Shown: in pieces, positions 42,740 to 51,801 of the stretch
Position numbering within the stretch: position 1 is the stretch's first letter
Layout: every line of letters starts with the position of its first letter
Origin: Flavobacterium profundi
GTDB taxonomy: Bacteria; Bacteroidota; Bacteroidia; Flavobacteriales; Flavobacteriaceae
Length of the DNA: 64,000 nt
Direction of reading: 5' to 3'
Assembly: GCF_006491645.1 (NCBI RefSeq)
Contig: NZ_VDCZ01000016.1
Span: forward strand, 1 to 64,000
Notes under the pieces: generated by a model
What the model was told of the DNA's origin: nothing
What the model saw: the letters and a program-made list of their open reading frames with translations, nothing else
Databases searched by the model: none
Program-made: the position numbers and the translations under genes

Positions 42740-43975
42740 TTAAATAAACGCTCCATTAATCATTACTTTTTCAATTAAGTTATTCCCAAATTCATACGGT
42801 AATTGATAATAGGAGGTTAGTGGTTTTGTTAGGATAAGATTCGCTTTTTTCCCTCTTGTGATACTTCCATGAGTAGCACTAATACCCATGGCATAAGCAC
42901 CATTAATAGTAGCTGCATTGATAGCTTCTTCTGGTGTCATTTTCATTTTTATGCAAGCAGTTGCCACCACAAAATTCATGTTTCCTGAAGGAGTAGTACC
43001 CGGATTGTAATCTGTAGCCAATGCTAAAGGTAATCCAGCAGCCATCATTTTTCGAGCAGGTGTATAAGGAATACTAATAAAATAGGAGCAACTGGGTAAC
43101 GCTACAGGTATGGTTTTGCTGTTTTGGAGAGCTTCAATGTCAGCTTCTGTTACAATCTCTAAATGATCAACAGATAAAGCTTCATAATCTACACAAGCTT
43201 GTATACCATTTATTGCAGTAAATTGGTTGACATGTATTTTTGCAGGTAATCCATATTTTTTACCGGCTTCCATAATTCTAATGGTTTCTTCAACTGAAAA
43301 ATAACCCGTTTCTAAAAACGCATCAATATAATCGGCTAAGTTTTCTTCAGCAATCTTGGGTAACATTTCGTTGATAATTAGATCCAAATAGCCTGCATGA
43401 TTTTCTTTATATTCTATTGGAAAAGCATGTGCTCCTAAAAAAGTGGCTTTGATGGGAATAGTATAGTTTTCTTTTAATCTTTTGATAACGCGAAGCATTT
43501 TTAGTTCGCCCTCTACGGTTAAACCATAACCCGATTTTATTTCAACTGCTCCAGTTCCCAATTGCATGATTTCATCCAAACGTTTTTTAGAGGCTTCATA
43601 AATGATATCTTCAGAAGTTTCATTCAATTTTTTTGCTGAATTTAAAATGCCACCACCACGATTCGCAATTTCTTCATACGATAAGCCATTAATTCGATCT
43701 ACAAATTCCTGAATTCGATTGCCAGCATAAACAATATGCGTATGACTATCTACCCAAGTTGGTAGGATTACTTTTCCCGTAGCATCAATAACAGTTCCAT
43801 ATTCTAATTTCGGACAATTTTCCATAGAACCAAAATCTTCAATTACACCTTCATGAATCAATAAAAAAGCATTGTTTATAATTGGTAAAACCGACATGTC
43901 TTTACCAGAAACTTTCTCAATAGCTTCATTTCTTACTTGGACTAATTCTTTAATATTGATAAAAAGGGTGCGCAT
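42740..43975 (-). CDS. hutI: Imidazolonepropionase
   Basis: A 411-residue amidohydrolase. DSHTHIVYAGNRIQEF holds the first metal histidines, AVEIKSGYGLTVEGELK the substrate-binding stretch, and LALATDYNPGTTPSGNM the C-terminal metal Asp region. It hydrolyses 4-imidazolone-5-propionate to N-formimino-glutamate in histidine degradation. The other hut genes are not adjacent. The gene diverges from corA. The ATG is in a standard A-rich context. Confidence 0.93.
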   Translation of the reverse strand: MRTLFINIKELVQVRNEAIEKVSGKDMSVLPIINNAFLLIHEGVIEDFGSMENCPKLEYGTVIDATGKVILPTWVDSHTHIVYAGNRIQEFVDRINGLSYEEIANRGGGILNSAKKLNETSEDIIYEASKKRLDEIMQLGTGAVEIKSGYGLTVEGELKMLRVIKRLKENYTIPIKATFLGAHAFPIEYKENHAGYLDLIINEMLPKIAEENLADYIDAFLETGYFSVEETIRIMEAGKKYGLPAKIHVNQFTAINGIQACVDYEALSVDHLEIVTEADIEALQNSKTIPVALPSCSYFISIPYTPARKMMAAGLPLALATDYNPGTTPSGNMNFVVATACIKMKMTPEEAINAATINGAYAMGISATHGSITRGKKANLILTKPLTSYYQLPYEFGNNLIEKVMINGAFI

Positions 43976-44046
43976 ATTATATTTTTTTCGTAAAAATAAG
44001 TACGTTTTTTTAAAAACTACTACCTTTAGCTTTAAAACTGATTATT

Positions 44047-45120
44047 TTGAGAAAGATTAGCTATAAAAAAGGGAGAAAAGTAAGTGTTTCCAACTTCGAA
44101 TATACAGGTGTTTATACCGATAAAGGTTCTGATATGCAATTGTTTGTGTATAACGAAGATAAGGTTGTTGAAGAGCAGCATGTTGCTGTGAAAAAATTTA
44201 TGACCACCAAAGACCTTGCTTTAAATAACTGGCTTAATATTCATGGTTTAAATGATGTTGAAGTGATTAAGTCTTTAGCAGAAGCCTTAGAATTGAATAC
44301 TATTATCGTTTCAGATATTTTAAATATTTCTAGAGGTACACGTTTGGATGAATTAGATGATACCTTGTTTTTCAGTATTAAATCAATTTTGCCTAATGAT
44401 AGTGATGATAAGACCATTTTAATTGAACAAATTAGTTTTTTATTGCAGGATAATTTGATTGTTTCTTTCCAAGAAAAAAGGGGTGATTTTTTTACTCATA
44501 TTCGAGAACGATTAAGAGAAAATACAGGAATCGTCCGTAAAAAAGGGGTGGATTATTTATTGTATTTAATGCTCGATTCTATTATTGAAAATTTTTACAT
44601 TACTATTGAAAACAAAGAGAATGATATTGAAGGTCTTTTATTAGCATCAAAAACTGCGGATAGTCCTATTATTATGCAAGATATTGAAAACTTAAGAGAG
44701 ATTTTTCATATTTTGAAAAGAGCTATTGTGCCTTTGCGTGATGCGCTTTTTACCATTAAAACCATTAAAGAAGACGATGATTTTAATTGTATAGAAACTT
44801 CTAATTATATCTTTTTTGGAAGGTTGCACCAAAAGGCATTGGAACTTTTAGAACAAATTGATTATGATATGAAAAATTTGGACAGTGCTAGTAATTTTTT
44901 CTACACGGCTCAAAATCATAAAATGAATGAAGTTATGAAGACATTGACTGTTATTTCTTCTGTGTTTTTACCATTAACATTTATTGTAGGTTTATATGGA
45001 ATGAACTTTAAATACATTCCAGAGCTGAATTATAAATATGGGTATTTTATTACTTTAGGAGTGATGTTTATTTTAGTATTACTGATGTTGTACTATTTTA
45101 AAAAGAAAAGATGGTTTTAA
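44047..45120 (+). CDS. corA: CorA-type magnesium/cobalt transporter
   Basis: A 357-residue protein: soluble N-terminal alpha/beta domain with long helices, then two C-terminal membrane helices (about 298-318 and 330-350). The diagnostic GMN motif is at YGMNFKYIPE between them. It forms a pentameric channel for Mg2+ in the inner membrane. The start appears to be TTG (encoding the basic MRKISYKKGRK, usual in the family); the next ATG would cut away conserved residues. It shares no spacer with the convergent fumC: TAA followed immediately by CTA. Confidence 0.93.
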   Translation: MRKISYKKGRKVSVSNFEYTGVYTDKGSDMQLFVYNEDKVVEEQHVAVKKFMTTKDLALNNWLNIHGLNDVEVIKSLAEALELNTIIVSDILNISRGTRLDELDDTLFFSIKSILPNDSDDKTILIEQISFLLQDNLIVSFQEKRGDFFTHIRERLRENTGIVRKKGVDYLLYLMLDSIIENFYITIENKENDIEGLLLASKTADSPIIMQDIENLREIFHILKRAIVPLRDALFTIKTIKEDDDFNCIETSNYIFFGRLHQKALELLEQIDYDMKNLDSASNFFYTAQNHKMNEVMKTLTVISSVFLPLTFIVGLYGMNFKYIPELNYKYGYFITLGVMFILVLLMLYYFKKKRWF

Positions 45121-46503
45121 CTAAACCATCTCTTTTGGATTGACCCATTGATCAAAATCTTCTGCAGAAACATAGCCTAAACGTACAGCTTCTTCTTTTA
45201 AAGTGGTGCCGTTTTTATGTGCGGTTTGAGCAATTTCTGCAGCTTTATAATAGCCGATTTTTGTATTTAATGCGGTAACTAACATGAGTGAATTGCTTAC
45301 TAATTCTTCAATACGTTTGTTATTCGGCTCAATACCTTCAGCACAATTTTTGTTGAACGACTGCATAGCATCTCCTAATAACATAGCCGATTGAATAAAG
45401 TTTGAAATCAGCATGGGTTTAAAAACGTTCAATTCATAATGTCCTTGTGTAGCACCAATCGTAACGGCCACATCATTTCCCATAACTTGAGCACAAACCA
45501 TAGTAACTGCTTCACATTGCGTTGGATTGACTTTTCCAGGCATAATAGAGGAACCTGGTTCATTTTCAGGTAATAGTATTTCACCAATCCCTGAACGTGG
45601 ACCAGAAGCCATCATTCGAATGTCATTTGCAATTTTGTTTAAACTAACTGCAAGCTGTTTTAAAGCAGCGTGACTTTGTACAATGGCATTGTGAGCGGAA
45701 AGTGCTTCGAACTTATTGGGAGCAGTCACAAATGGATGTCCCGTAAATTTAGATATATATTGCGCTACTAATGTATCGTATCCCTTTGGTGTATTCAATC
45801 CTGTGCCAACAGCTGTTCCACCTAAAGCTAATTCTGAAAGGTAGGATAGAGAAGCTTCTAAATTGCGCAAAGCATATTCTAAAAGTTGGGTATAGCCTGA
45901 AAACTCTTGACCTAATGTAAGTGGTGTTGCATCCATTAAATGAGTGCGACCAATTTTAACAATAGCTTCAAATTGTTTGGACTTATCTTCAAATGTCTTT
46001 TTTAATTCTTTTAAAGCAGGTATGGTATTTTCAACAAGTATTTTATAAGCTGCAATGTGCATTGCAGTAGGAAAAGTGTCATTTGAAGATTGGGATTTGT
46101 TCACATCATCATTTGCTTTTAAAACTGGTTCATCTGTCCATGTTTTTCCAACTAATTGTTGTGCTCGGTTAGCAATTACTTCATTAACATTCATGTTACT
46201 TTGTGTACCTGAACCCGTTTGCCAAATTACCAAAGGAAAATGTTCGTTGAGATGACCTTGTACGATTTCATCACAAACTTGACTAATTAAATCTCTTTTT
46301 TCAGTTGAAAGCACACCTAAGTCGGTATTGGTATAAGCTGCCGCTTTTTTAAGATAGGCAAATGCTTTAATAATTTCCAAAGGCATGGAAGCTTCTGGAC
46401 CAATTTTAAAATTAGTTTTGGATCGTTGTGTTTGAGCGCCCCATAACTTTTCTTCTGGTACTTGAACTTCGCCTAGTGTATCTTTTTCAATTCTATATTT
46501 CAT
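45121..46503 (-). CDS. fumC: Class II fumarate hydratase
   Basis: A 460-residue enzyme, the usual class II length. GSSIMPGKVNPTQCE is the signature loop with the catalytic serine, and TGSGTQSNMNVNEVIANR, KSQSSNDTFPTA and GRTHLMDATPLTLG form the active site. It converts fumarate to malate in the cytoplasm. The gene is convergent with corA and lies upstream (by orientation) of the 55-residue membrane protein gene on the other strand. Confidence 0.96.
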   Translation of the reverse strand: MKYRIEKDTLGEVQVPEEKLWGAQTQRSKTNFKIGPEASMPLEIIKAFAYLKKAAAYTNTDLGVLSTEKRDLISQVCDEIVQGHLNEHFPLVIWQTGSGTQSNMNVNEVIANRAQQLVGKTWTDEPVLKANDDVNKSQSSNDTFPTAMHIAAYKILVENTIPALKELKKTFEDKSKQFEAIVKIGRTHLMDATPLTLGQEFSGYTQLLEYALRNLEASLSYLSELALGGTAVGTGLNTPKGYDTLVAQYISKFTGHPFVTAPNKFEALSAHNAIVQSHAALKQLAVSLNKIANDIRMMASGPRSGIGEILLPENEPGSSIMPGKVNPTQCEAVTMVCAQVMGNDVAVTIGATQGHYELNVFKPMLISNFIQSAMLLGDAMQSFNKNCAEGIEPNNKRIEELVSNSLMLVTALNTKIGYYKAAEIAQTAHKNGTTLKEEAVRLGYVSAEDFDQWVNPKEMV

Positions 46504-46574
46504 ACTCTTTTTCTAGTTGTTTTTATAAAATTACAATTTATGCATTGGCTATCGAAATAAAAACTGTTATTATA

Positions 46575-46605
46575 TTGCTAAAAAAAATAATTCCTATTAT
46601 CTTTG
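46575..46605 (+). promoter_or_regulatory. Promoter for the 55-residue membrane protein
   Basis: TTG (46575-46577), 20 nt, TATCTTTG (46598-46605): a full consensus match. The ATG of the small gene lies 26 nt farther on, giving a leader of about 20 nt. The match strengthens the case for that gene. Confidence 0.65.
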
Positions 46606-46631
46606 GCAAGAATTCATAAATTCCGGAAAAC

Positions 46632-46799
46632 ATGTTTGAATTTGATCAGTACTTAGGTTTTTTACTTTTCTTAACCATTTTAACAATAGGTTTTTGGTTA
46701 ATGATATTTTTAGCTTCATTTGTACCTTATTGGTTAGGTGGCGCAATTTTTGAATTAATCAAAGAAAAAAGAGCTAAAAAACAAACAGAACAAGAATAA
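46632..46799 (+). CDS. Small single-span membrane protein (55 aa)
   Basis: A 55-residue reading frame starting MFEFDQYLGFLL. Residues 7-34 form a hydrophobic span (LLFLTILTIGFWLMIFLASF) followed by VPYWLGGAIFELIKEKRAKK and a charged tail, so it looks like an inner-membrane protein with a positive cytoplasmic end. It is bracketed by a full promoter match and a terminator, which is the main support besides codon use like its neighbours. I do not recognise a family. It is short enough to be missed by annotation length limits. Confidence 0.65.
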   Translation: MFEFDQYLGFLLFLTILTIGFWLMIFLASFVPYWLGGAIFELIKEKRAKKQTEQE

Positions 46800-46817
46800 T
46801 TAAGATTGTTCAAAAAT

Positions 46818-46849
46818 AAAAAAAGGACTGCTTTTGCAGTCCTTTTTTT
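46818..46849. terminator. Bidirectional terminator after the small membrane protein
   Basis: AAAAAAAGGACTGC and GCAGTCCTTTTTTT pair perfectly around TTTT; T-tracts on both strands serve the small gene and the convergent barrel gene. Confidence 0.9.
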
Positions 46850-46852
46850 ATG

Positions 46853-49318
46853 TTATCCCATGAATTCATCACCACCACCATCATCTGATCTTTTTTGGTT
46901 TTCACGGTCATTTTTCTTTTTATTGAATCTATATGTAAATGAAAGATTAATTTGTCTTTGTCTCCATTGAAATTCAGAAGAACTAATTACTGTAGGTAAA
47001 TTAACCTCTGAACGTCTTTTTCTTGAGTTAAGTAAATCACTAACGTTTAATGCAATTGTACCTTTGTCTTTTAATACATCTTTACTAAATGCTAAATTAA
47101 TACTCGTCATAGATAAGGTTTTACCTTGTGCATTCGTTTGAGGTGCCATGTAAAAAGCATTGGCTTGCCAATCGATATTATAAGGTAAATTAATTTTCGA
47201 AGAGATTCTACTGAACCAACTAGTAGCTGTATTATCAAAGTTTTGTACCACTAGTTCATCTGAAGAATTAATATAACTATAATCTCCTTTCGTTTCATTT
47301 CTGAATAGATTGAAGTTGGCATTTAATTTCCACCATTTGTATGGGGAATAATTTAGATTAAATTCAAAACCAGCTCTAATTTCTGTAGCTAAATTGATAG
47401 GTGTCGATTCAATAACAGGAACTCCTTCTACAAATAAACCAGATTCTCTTCTGATAAATTGAAAAGAATCATCTGTTAAATTAACATAAGCTGAAGTATT
47501 AAATGTTACTTTTTTCCATCTTTTTAAATACCCTAAATCAAAGGCATTTGTGTAAGCAGGATTTAAATCAGGATTACCTCTAAAAATATTAATTCTACTA
47601 GAATAGCTTGAAAATGGATTTAAGAAGCGACCTCTAGGTCTATTAATTCTTTTGCTATAACTTAAACTAATGTTGCTACTTTCTGAAAATTCATAATTTA
47701 CAGTAGCAGTAGGGAAGAAGTTATTGTATTTTTTAGTATTATAATCATTAGAAGAAATAGAATTTACTTCAATATTACTGTCTTCAAAACGAACCCCTAA
47801 GAAATAGGAGAATTTATCGATTTTAGACCCATATTGCATGTAAAATGCATTTACATATTCTTTATATTCTAATAAATTGGAGTAGATATCATTGCGAACC
47901 CAATTTCCTGAAACATCCAAAGAATCAATTTCAAAATCAGTTATGTTTTTTTGAAAGTTACCTCTGTAACCTGCTTCAAATCGTGCATCTTTTCCAATAG
48001 GCAATACATAATCTGTTTGAAAAAGATTACGTTGTTGATTTTCAGGATTTAAGGTTCTTTCGGTAAGTACATTTGGATCACCGATAATTTGATCATAAAT
48101 AGTAGAATTATCTCTTTCTCTGTTTTGAGAAAAAGCCATATCTACCGTTAATTTATGATCTTCTTTTTTAAAGTTTTTGGTAAAGTTGGTAGCGTATTCA
48201 AAAGTAAAATCCTTACTGTTTTGATTGTTCAAACGATTTCTAGTGAATGTGGGGTTTCTATTGGCATCATAATTATAGAAAAACACATTATCTGGATTTT
48301 CTCCTCTACCATTTTGAATGGTTAAAGAATTTGTCCAAGAGGTTGATTTATCTAAAAACAATTCAATACCAAAATTGGAATTATAACCTTTATTTAAACG
48401 CTCATTCGTTCTTCTTTCTTCAAGAAAAATACTATTAGGGTTTGCCGTTGCTGAAGTATAATAAGAATCGGTAGAAGAGTTTCCTAAACTGGTTCTGTAA
48501 TTGTAACCAATGTTAGAAAATAAATTGAATTTTTCACTTCTAAAATTAATGCTAGAGTTTAATCCGTAAGTTTCTGGATCACCAATAGTTCCTACAAAAG
48601 AGCCGTTTAAACCTTGAGCTTTACCTTTACGAAGTACAATATTAATAATTCCACCACCACCTTCAGCATCATAACGAGCGGATGGATTTGTAATCACTTC
48701 TACTTTTTCAACAGCATCAGCGGGAAGCATTTTCAAAGCATCTGCAATATTAATACCTGCTAAACCAGAAGGTTTACCATCAATTAAAATACGTACATTT
48801 TCATTTCCTCTAAGTGCAACCGTACCTTCAGGATCAACAGTTACAGAAGGCACATTATCTAAGACATCACTTACAGTCCCACCTTTAACCATCATATCTT
48901 TTCCTACATTATAGACTTTTTTATCTAATTTAATTTCTACTGTAGAACGTTCTGCGATTACTTCTACAGCGGCTAATTGTGCAATATCAGCTTCTAAATA
49001 AATCTTTCCAAAATCTGTATTGGTATTGTAGGTCTTATTTTTAAATTCGATTGTTTTAAAGGAGATATATTCGAAACGAACATTATAAGTTCCTGAAGGA
49101 ACTTCGAATTTAAAATTACCTTCCATATCGGTTACGCCACCGTTTAATTTCTCAGGATTTTTAGCATCTTGAAATACAACAGTAGCATATTCTAAAGGTA
49201 AAGTGGTTCCTTTTTCAAAGATTTTTCCACTAATTGTAATTTTTTTTAAATCTGGTTTTTGGGCAAAAGCCAGTGTTGTCAATAGGAATAGGGCGAAAAT
49301 TTGTAGTCTTTTAAGCAT
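46853..49318 (-). CDS. TonB-dependent-receptor-type outer-membrane protein
   Basis: An 821-residue protein: signal peptide (residues 1-19, ending AFAQ), a CarboxypepD_reg-like domain (about 27-110; TISGKIFEKGTTLPLEYATV), a plug region with VSDVLDNVPSVTVD, ALRGNENVRILIDGKPSG and VEVITNPSARYDAEGGGGIIN, then a long barrel of outer_membrane_beta-barrel_3 type ending INLSFTYRF before a glycine-rich tail (GGGDEFMG). The plug residues around RGNENV are those of receptors that act with TonB. The ligand is not evident; this class takes up siderophores, glycans or peptides. A TAAATTTG box lies about 30 nt upstream of the ATG, with a TTG at a slightly long spacing of 24 nt. Confidence 0.9.
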   Translation of the reverse strand: MLKRLQIFALFLLTTLAFAQKPDLKKITISGKIFEKGTTLPLEYATVVFQDAKNPEKLNGGVTDMEGNFKFEVPSGTYNVRFEYISFKTIEFKNKTYNTNTDFGKIYLEADIAQLAAVEVIAERSTVEIKLDKKVYNVGKDMMVKGGTVSDVLDNVPSVTVDPEGTVALRGNENVRILIDGKPSGLAGINIADALKMLPADAVEKVEVITNPSARYDAEGGGGIINIVLRKGKAQGLNGSFVGTIGDPETYGLNSSINFRSEKFNLFSNIGYNYRTSLGNSSTDSYYTSATANPNSIFLEERRTNERLNKGYNSNFGIELFLDKSTSWTNSLTIQNGRGENPDNVFFYNYDANRNPTFTRNRLNNQNSKDFTFEYATNFTKNFKKEDHKLTVDMAFSQNRERDNSTIYDQIIGDPNVLTERTLNPENQQRNLFQTDYVLPIGKDARFEAGYRGNFQKNITDFEIDSLDVSGNWVRNDIYSNLLEYKEYVNAFYMQYGSKIDKFSYFLGVRFEDSNIEVNSISSNDYNTKKYNNFFPTATVNYEFSESSNISLSYSKRINRPRGRFLNPFSSYSSRINIFRGNPDLNPAYTNAFDLGYLKRWKKVTFNTSAYVNLTDDSFQFIRRESGLFVEGVPVIESTPINLATEIRAGFEFNLNYSPYKWWKLNANFNLFRNETKGDYSYINSSDELVVQNFDNTATSWFSRISSKINLPYNIDWQANAFYMAPQTNAQGKTLSMTSINLAFSKDVLKDKGTIALNVSDLLNSRKRRSEVNLPTVISSSEFQWRQRQINLSFTYRFNKKKNDRENQKRSDDGGGDEFMG

Positions 49319-49398
49319 GATTAATTTAATATTTCCATATAAGACAGCAAATTTAGACTTAGGTTTAAGCTACATTTCCCAATTGTTTGTTAAATATT

Positions 49399-49740
49399 TC
49401 ATAGGATTTTGTTAACAAGTTCTTTAGGCCTCGCAATAATTGCTTTATTTCCATTTACAACAATAGGTCTTTCAATTAATTTTGGATGTAATAACATAGC
49501 TTCAATAATATCTTTATCAGTCAAGTCTTTTCCTTTATAATCTTCAATCCAAATTTTTTCTTTCGTACGAACCAATTCTATCGGTGGAATGCCTAATTTT
49601 TCAATAACACTAGTCAATTCTTCTTTAGTAAAAGGGTCTTCTAAATATTTTCGAATTACAAAGGGTTTGTCAAATTGTTTAACAAGAGCTAAACCTTCTC
49701 TTGATTTAGTGCATCTTGGATTGTGATAAATAGTAATCAT
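49399..49740 (-). CDS. Arsenate reductase (ArsC) family protein
   Basis: A 113-residue thioredoxin-fold protein of the ArsC/Spx superfamily. MITIYHNPRCTKSREGL places a single cysteine at residue 10 in the NPRCTKS loop of glutaredoxin-linked arsenate reductases, and RPIVVNGNKAIIARP is the conserved C-terminal strand region. In Bacteroidota many such genes stand alone without other ars genes and may have another redox role; no ars operon is here. Spx is unlikely because the CXXC of Spx is absent. Confidence 0.88.
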   Translation of the reverse strand: MITIYHNPRCTKSREGLALVKQFDKPFVIRKYLEDPFTKEELTSVIEKLGIPPIELVRTKEKIWIEDYKGKDLTDKDIIEAMLLHPKLIERPIVVNGNKAIIARPKELVNKIL

Positions 49741-49816
49741 TGTTTTTTAATTTTATACAAAGAAAATGATATTATAGTTTGTAACAAAATATGTAACTTT
49801 AACCCTAAAAGAAATT

Positions 49817-50707
49817 ATGTATCTAGAACAAGTTAAAAAATTCACTTCTAATCCTATTTTATATTTTGTTTTACCTGTAGCTTTTTTGCTATTGATGATT
49901 GTTAATTATGTTTTTAGTATGGGTGTTGATTCCAATGCAGTAATTGATCAATTAATTCAGCAAGTAGGAGTAAACGGTGCTTTTGTATTAATGATTGCTC
50001 CTTTGTCAATTGGACTTTTTTTAGTATGGTTTTGGGTAAAGGTTATTCAACGTCAATCGATTACAAGCTTAACAACGTCTAGAAAAAAAGTAGATTTTAA
50101 ACGTATTTTCTTTTCATTTTTTCTTTGGGCAAGCATCACTATTGTCATGACTTATATTGCCTATGCAATAGAGCCAGAAAATTTTGTAGTAAACTTTAAA
50201 CCTAAAAAGTTTTTATTATTTCTTGGTTTGGCAATCATTTTAATTCCGTTGCAAACTAGTTTTGAAGAATATCTATTTAGAGGTAATTTAATGCAAGGTT
50301 TAGCATTGGTTACTAAAAGCAGATTGCTTTCTTTTTTACTTCCTGCTATTTTATTTGGTTTAATGCACATGGCTAATCCTGAAGTTGTAAAAATTGGCCC
50401 TATTATTATGATGTATTATATAGGAACAGGTTTGTTTTTAGGCATTCTTACTATCATGGATGAAGGTTTGGAACTCGCTTTAGGTTTTCATGCAGCTAAT
50501 AATTTGATAGGCGCTTTATTAGTAACGGCAGACTGGACTGCTTTTCAAACGCATTCTATTTTAAAAGATGTTTCAGAGCCATCAGGTTCTTTTGAGATAA
50601 TTCTCCCTATCTTTGTAATATTCCCCATTCTACTCTTTATTTTTTCTAAAATCTACAAATGGAAAAACTGGAAACAAAAGTTAACAGGAACGATAGATTT
50701 AAATTAA
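49817..50707 (+). CDS. CPBP family intramembrane metalloprotease
   Basis: A 296-residue polytopic protein of the CAAX protease and bacteriocin-processing (CPBP) family. The motifs are FEEYLFRGNLMQ (Glu150, Glu151 and Arg155), LFGLMHMANPEV (His184) and LGFHAANNLIG (His225 and Asn229), the three catalytic regions. About seven helices. Functions in bacteria include bacteriocin self-immunity and protein processing, but no substrate is hinted here. The menE-like gene follows after ten nt, so the pair may be co-transcribed. Confidence 0.9.
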   Translation: MYLEQVKKFTSNPILYFVLPVAFLLLMIVNYVFSMGVDSNAVIDQLIQQVGVNGAFVLMIAPLSIGLFLVWFWVKVIQRQSITSLTTSRKKVDFKRIFFSFFLWASITIVMTYIAYAIEPENFVVNFKPKKFLLFLGLAIILIPLQTSFEEYLFRGNLMQGLALVTKSRLLSFLLPAILFGLMHMANPEVVKIGPIIMMYYIGTGLFLGILTIMDEGLELALGFHAANNLIGALLVTADWTAFQTHSILKDVSEPSGSFEIILPIFVIFPILLFIFSKIYKWKNWKQKLTGTIDLN

Positions 50708-50717
50708 ATATAATAGT

Positions 50718-51788
50718 ATGGAACACACTTTAGTTTTAGACCAATTGACTCATAAAAATGTTCATAATCAATTCAAATTAAATGGTTATCATTTGAATTA
50801 TGACGATATGTGTCGTGTAGCGTATAGTTTTATTAAAGAAGGGGACGAATATGAAAAACATATTGGTAGCTTTTTATTAGAGTGGTTGGATGATGATTTG
50901 TATATTGAAGTAGAAACTTCTGGTACTACTGGTATACCAAAAGTAATCCGATTGGAAAAGAGAGCTATGATACAATCTGCATTGGCTACAGGAGATTTTT
51001 TTGGATTGGAGCCAGGAAATAAAGCATTGTTGTGTTTGTCGGCCAAATATATTGCGGGCAAAATGATGTTGGTTCGAGCACTTATTTTAGGTTTATCTCT
51101 CGATATTACTACAGTTGATGGAAATCCGTTAGCGTATAATGAAGAAAAATATGACTTTGCAGCCATGGTTCCTTTGCAAGTTGAAAATTCGTTAGATAAA
51201 TTAAAACAAATTAAAAAGATAATTATTGGTGGTGCTCCTGTTTCTAAATCATTGGTAGAAAAGCTTAATAAGAAAAAGATAAATGCTTTTGAGACCTATG
51301 GTATGACCGAAACTATAACGCATGTGGCTGCTAAAAAAGTAGGTGAAAAAGCTTTTAAAACTTTACCTAATATTATCATTTCAAAAGATGAGCGTGATTG
51401 TTTAGTTATTGAAGCACCTAAAATTATTTCCGAAAAAATTGTTACCAATGATATAGTGGAAATCCTATCAGAAAATGAATTTATCTGGTTAGGACGTTTT
51501 GATAGTGTTATTAACAGTGGCGGTGTTAAATTATTTCCCGAACAAATTGAAATTAAATTGCAAGATGTAATTTCGGAACGTTATTTTATTGCCAGCTTAC
51601 CAGATGAAAAATTAGGTCAAAAAGTAATTTTAGTTCTTGAAGGAGTAACAAAAGAAGTACCTCTCTCTGTTTTTGAAGCCTTGGATAAGTTTGAAAAACC
51701 AAAAGAAATTTATTTTGTTTCCCAATTTGTAGTAACCAAAACGGGTAAGCTCAACCGATTACAAACATTGGAGCTAATAAAACAATAA
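50718..51788 (+). CDS. menE: AMP-binding ligase, likely O-succinylbenzoate-CoA ligase (MenE)
   Basis: A 356-residue adenylate-forming enzyme, short like flavobacterial MenE proteins. The P-loop is ETSGTTGIPKVIR (near 66-78), and the motifs FETYGMTETITHVA and EFIWLGRFDSVINSGGVKLFPEQIE close the active site; TKTGKLNR carries the C-terminal catalytic lysine. It makes o-succinylbenzoyl-CoA in menaquinone synthesis. No other men genes are nearby, so MenE is a strong but not certain name within the family. Confidence 0.8.
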   Translation: MEHTLVLDQLTHKNVHNQFKLNGYHLNYDDMCRVAYSFIKEGDEYEKHIGSFLLEWLDDDLYIEVETSGTTGIPKVIRLEKRAMIQSALATGDFFGLEPGNKALLCLSAKYIAGKMMLVRALILGLSLDITTVDGNPLAYNEEKYDFAAMVPLQVENSLDKLKQIKKIIIGGAPVSKSLVEKLNKKKINAFETYGMTETITHVAAKKVGEKAFKTLPNIIISKDERDCLVIEAPKIISEKIVTNDIVEILSENEFIWLGRFDSVINSGGVKLFPEQIEIKLQDVISERYFIASLPDEKLGQKVILVLEGVTKEVPLSVFEALDKFEKPKEIYFVSQFVVTKTGKLNRLQTLELIKQ

Positions 51789-51801
51789 TTTTTAAATTAG
51801 A

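Noticed and set aside
49399..49740. Spx-type transcription regulator
   Set aside because: Only one cysteine in the NPRCTKS loop and no CXXC pair; fits ArsC.
50798..51166. Antisense frame of 122 residues in menE
   Set aside because: Complementary shadow of a well-supported enzyme gene; composition reflects the opposite strand.
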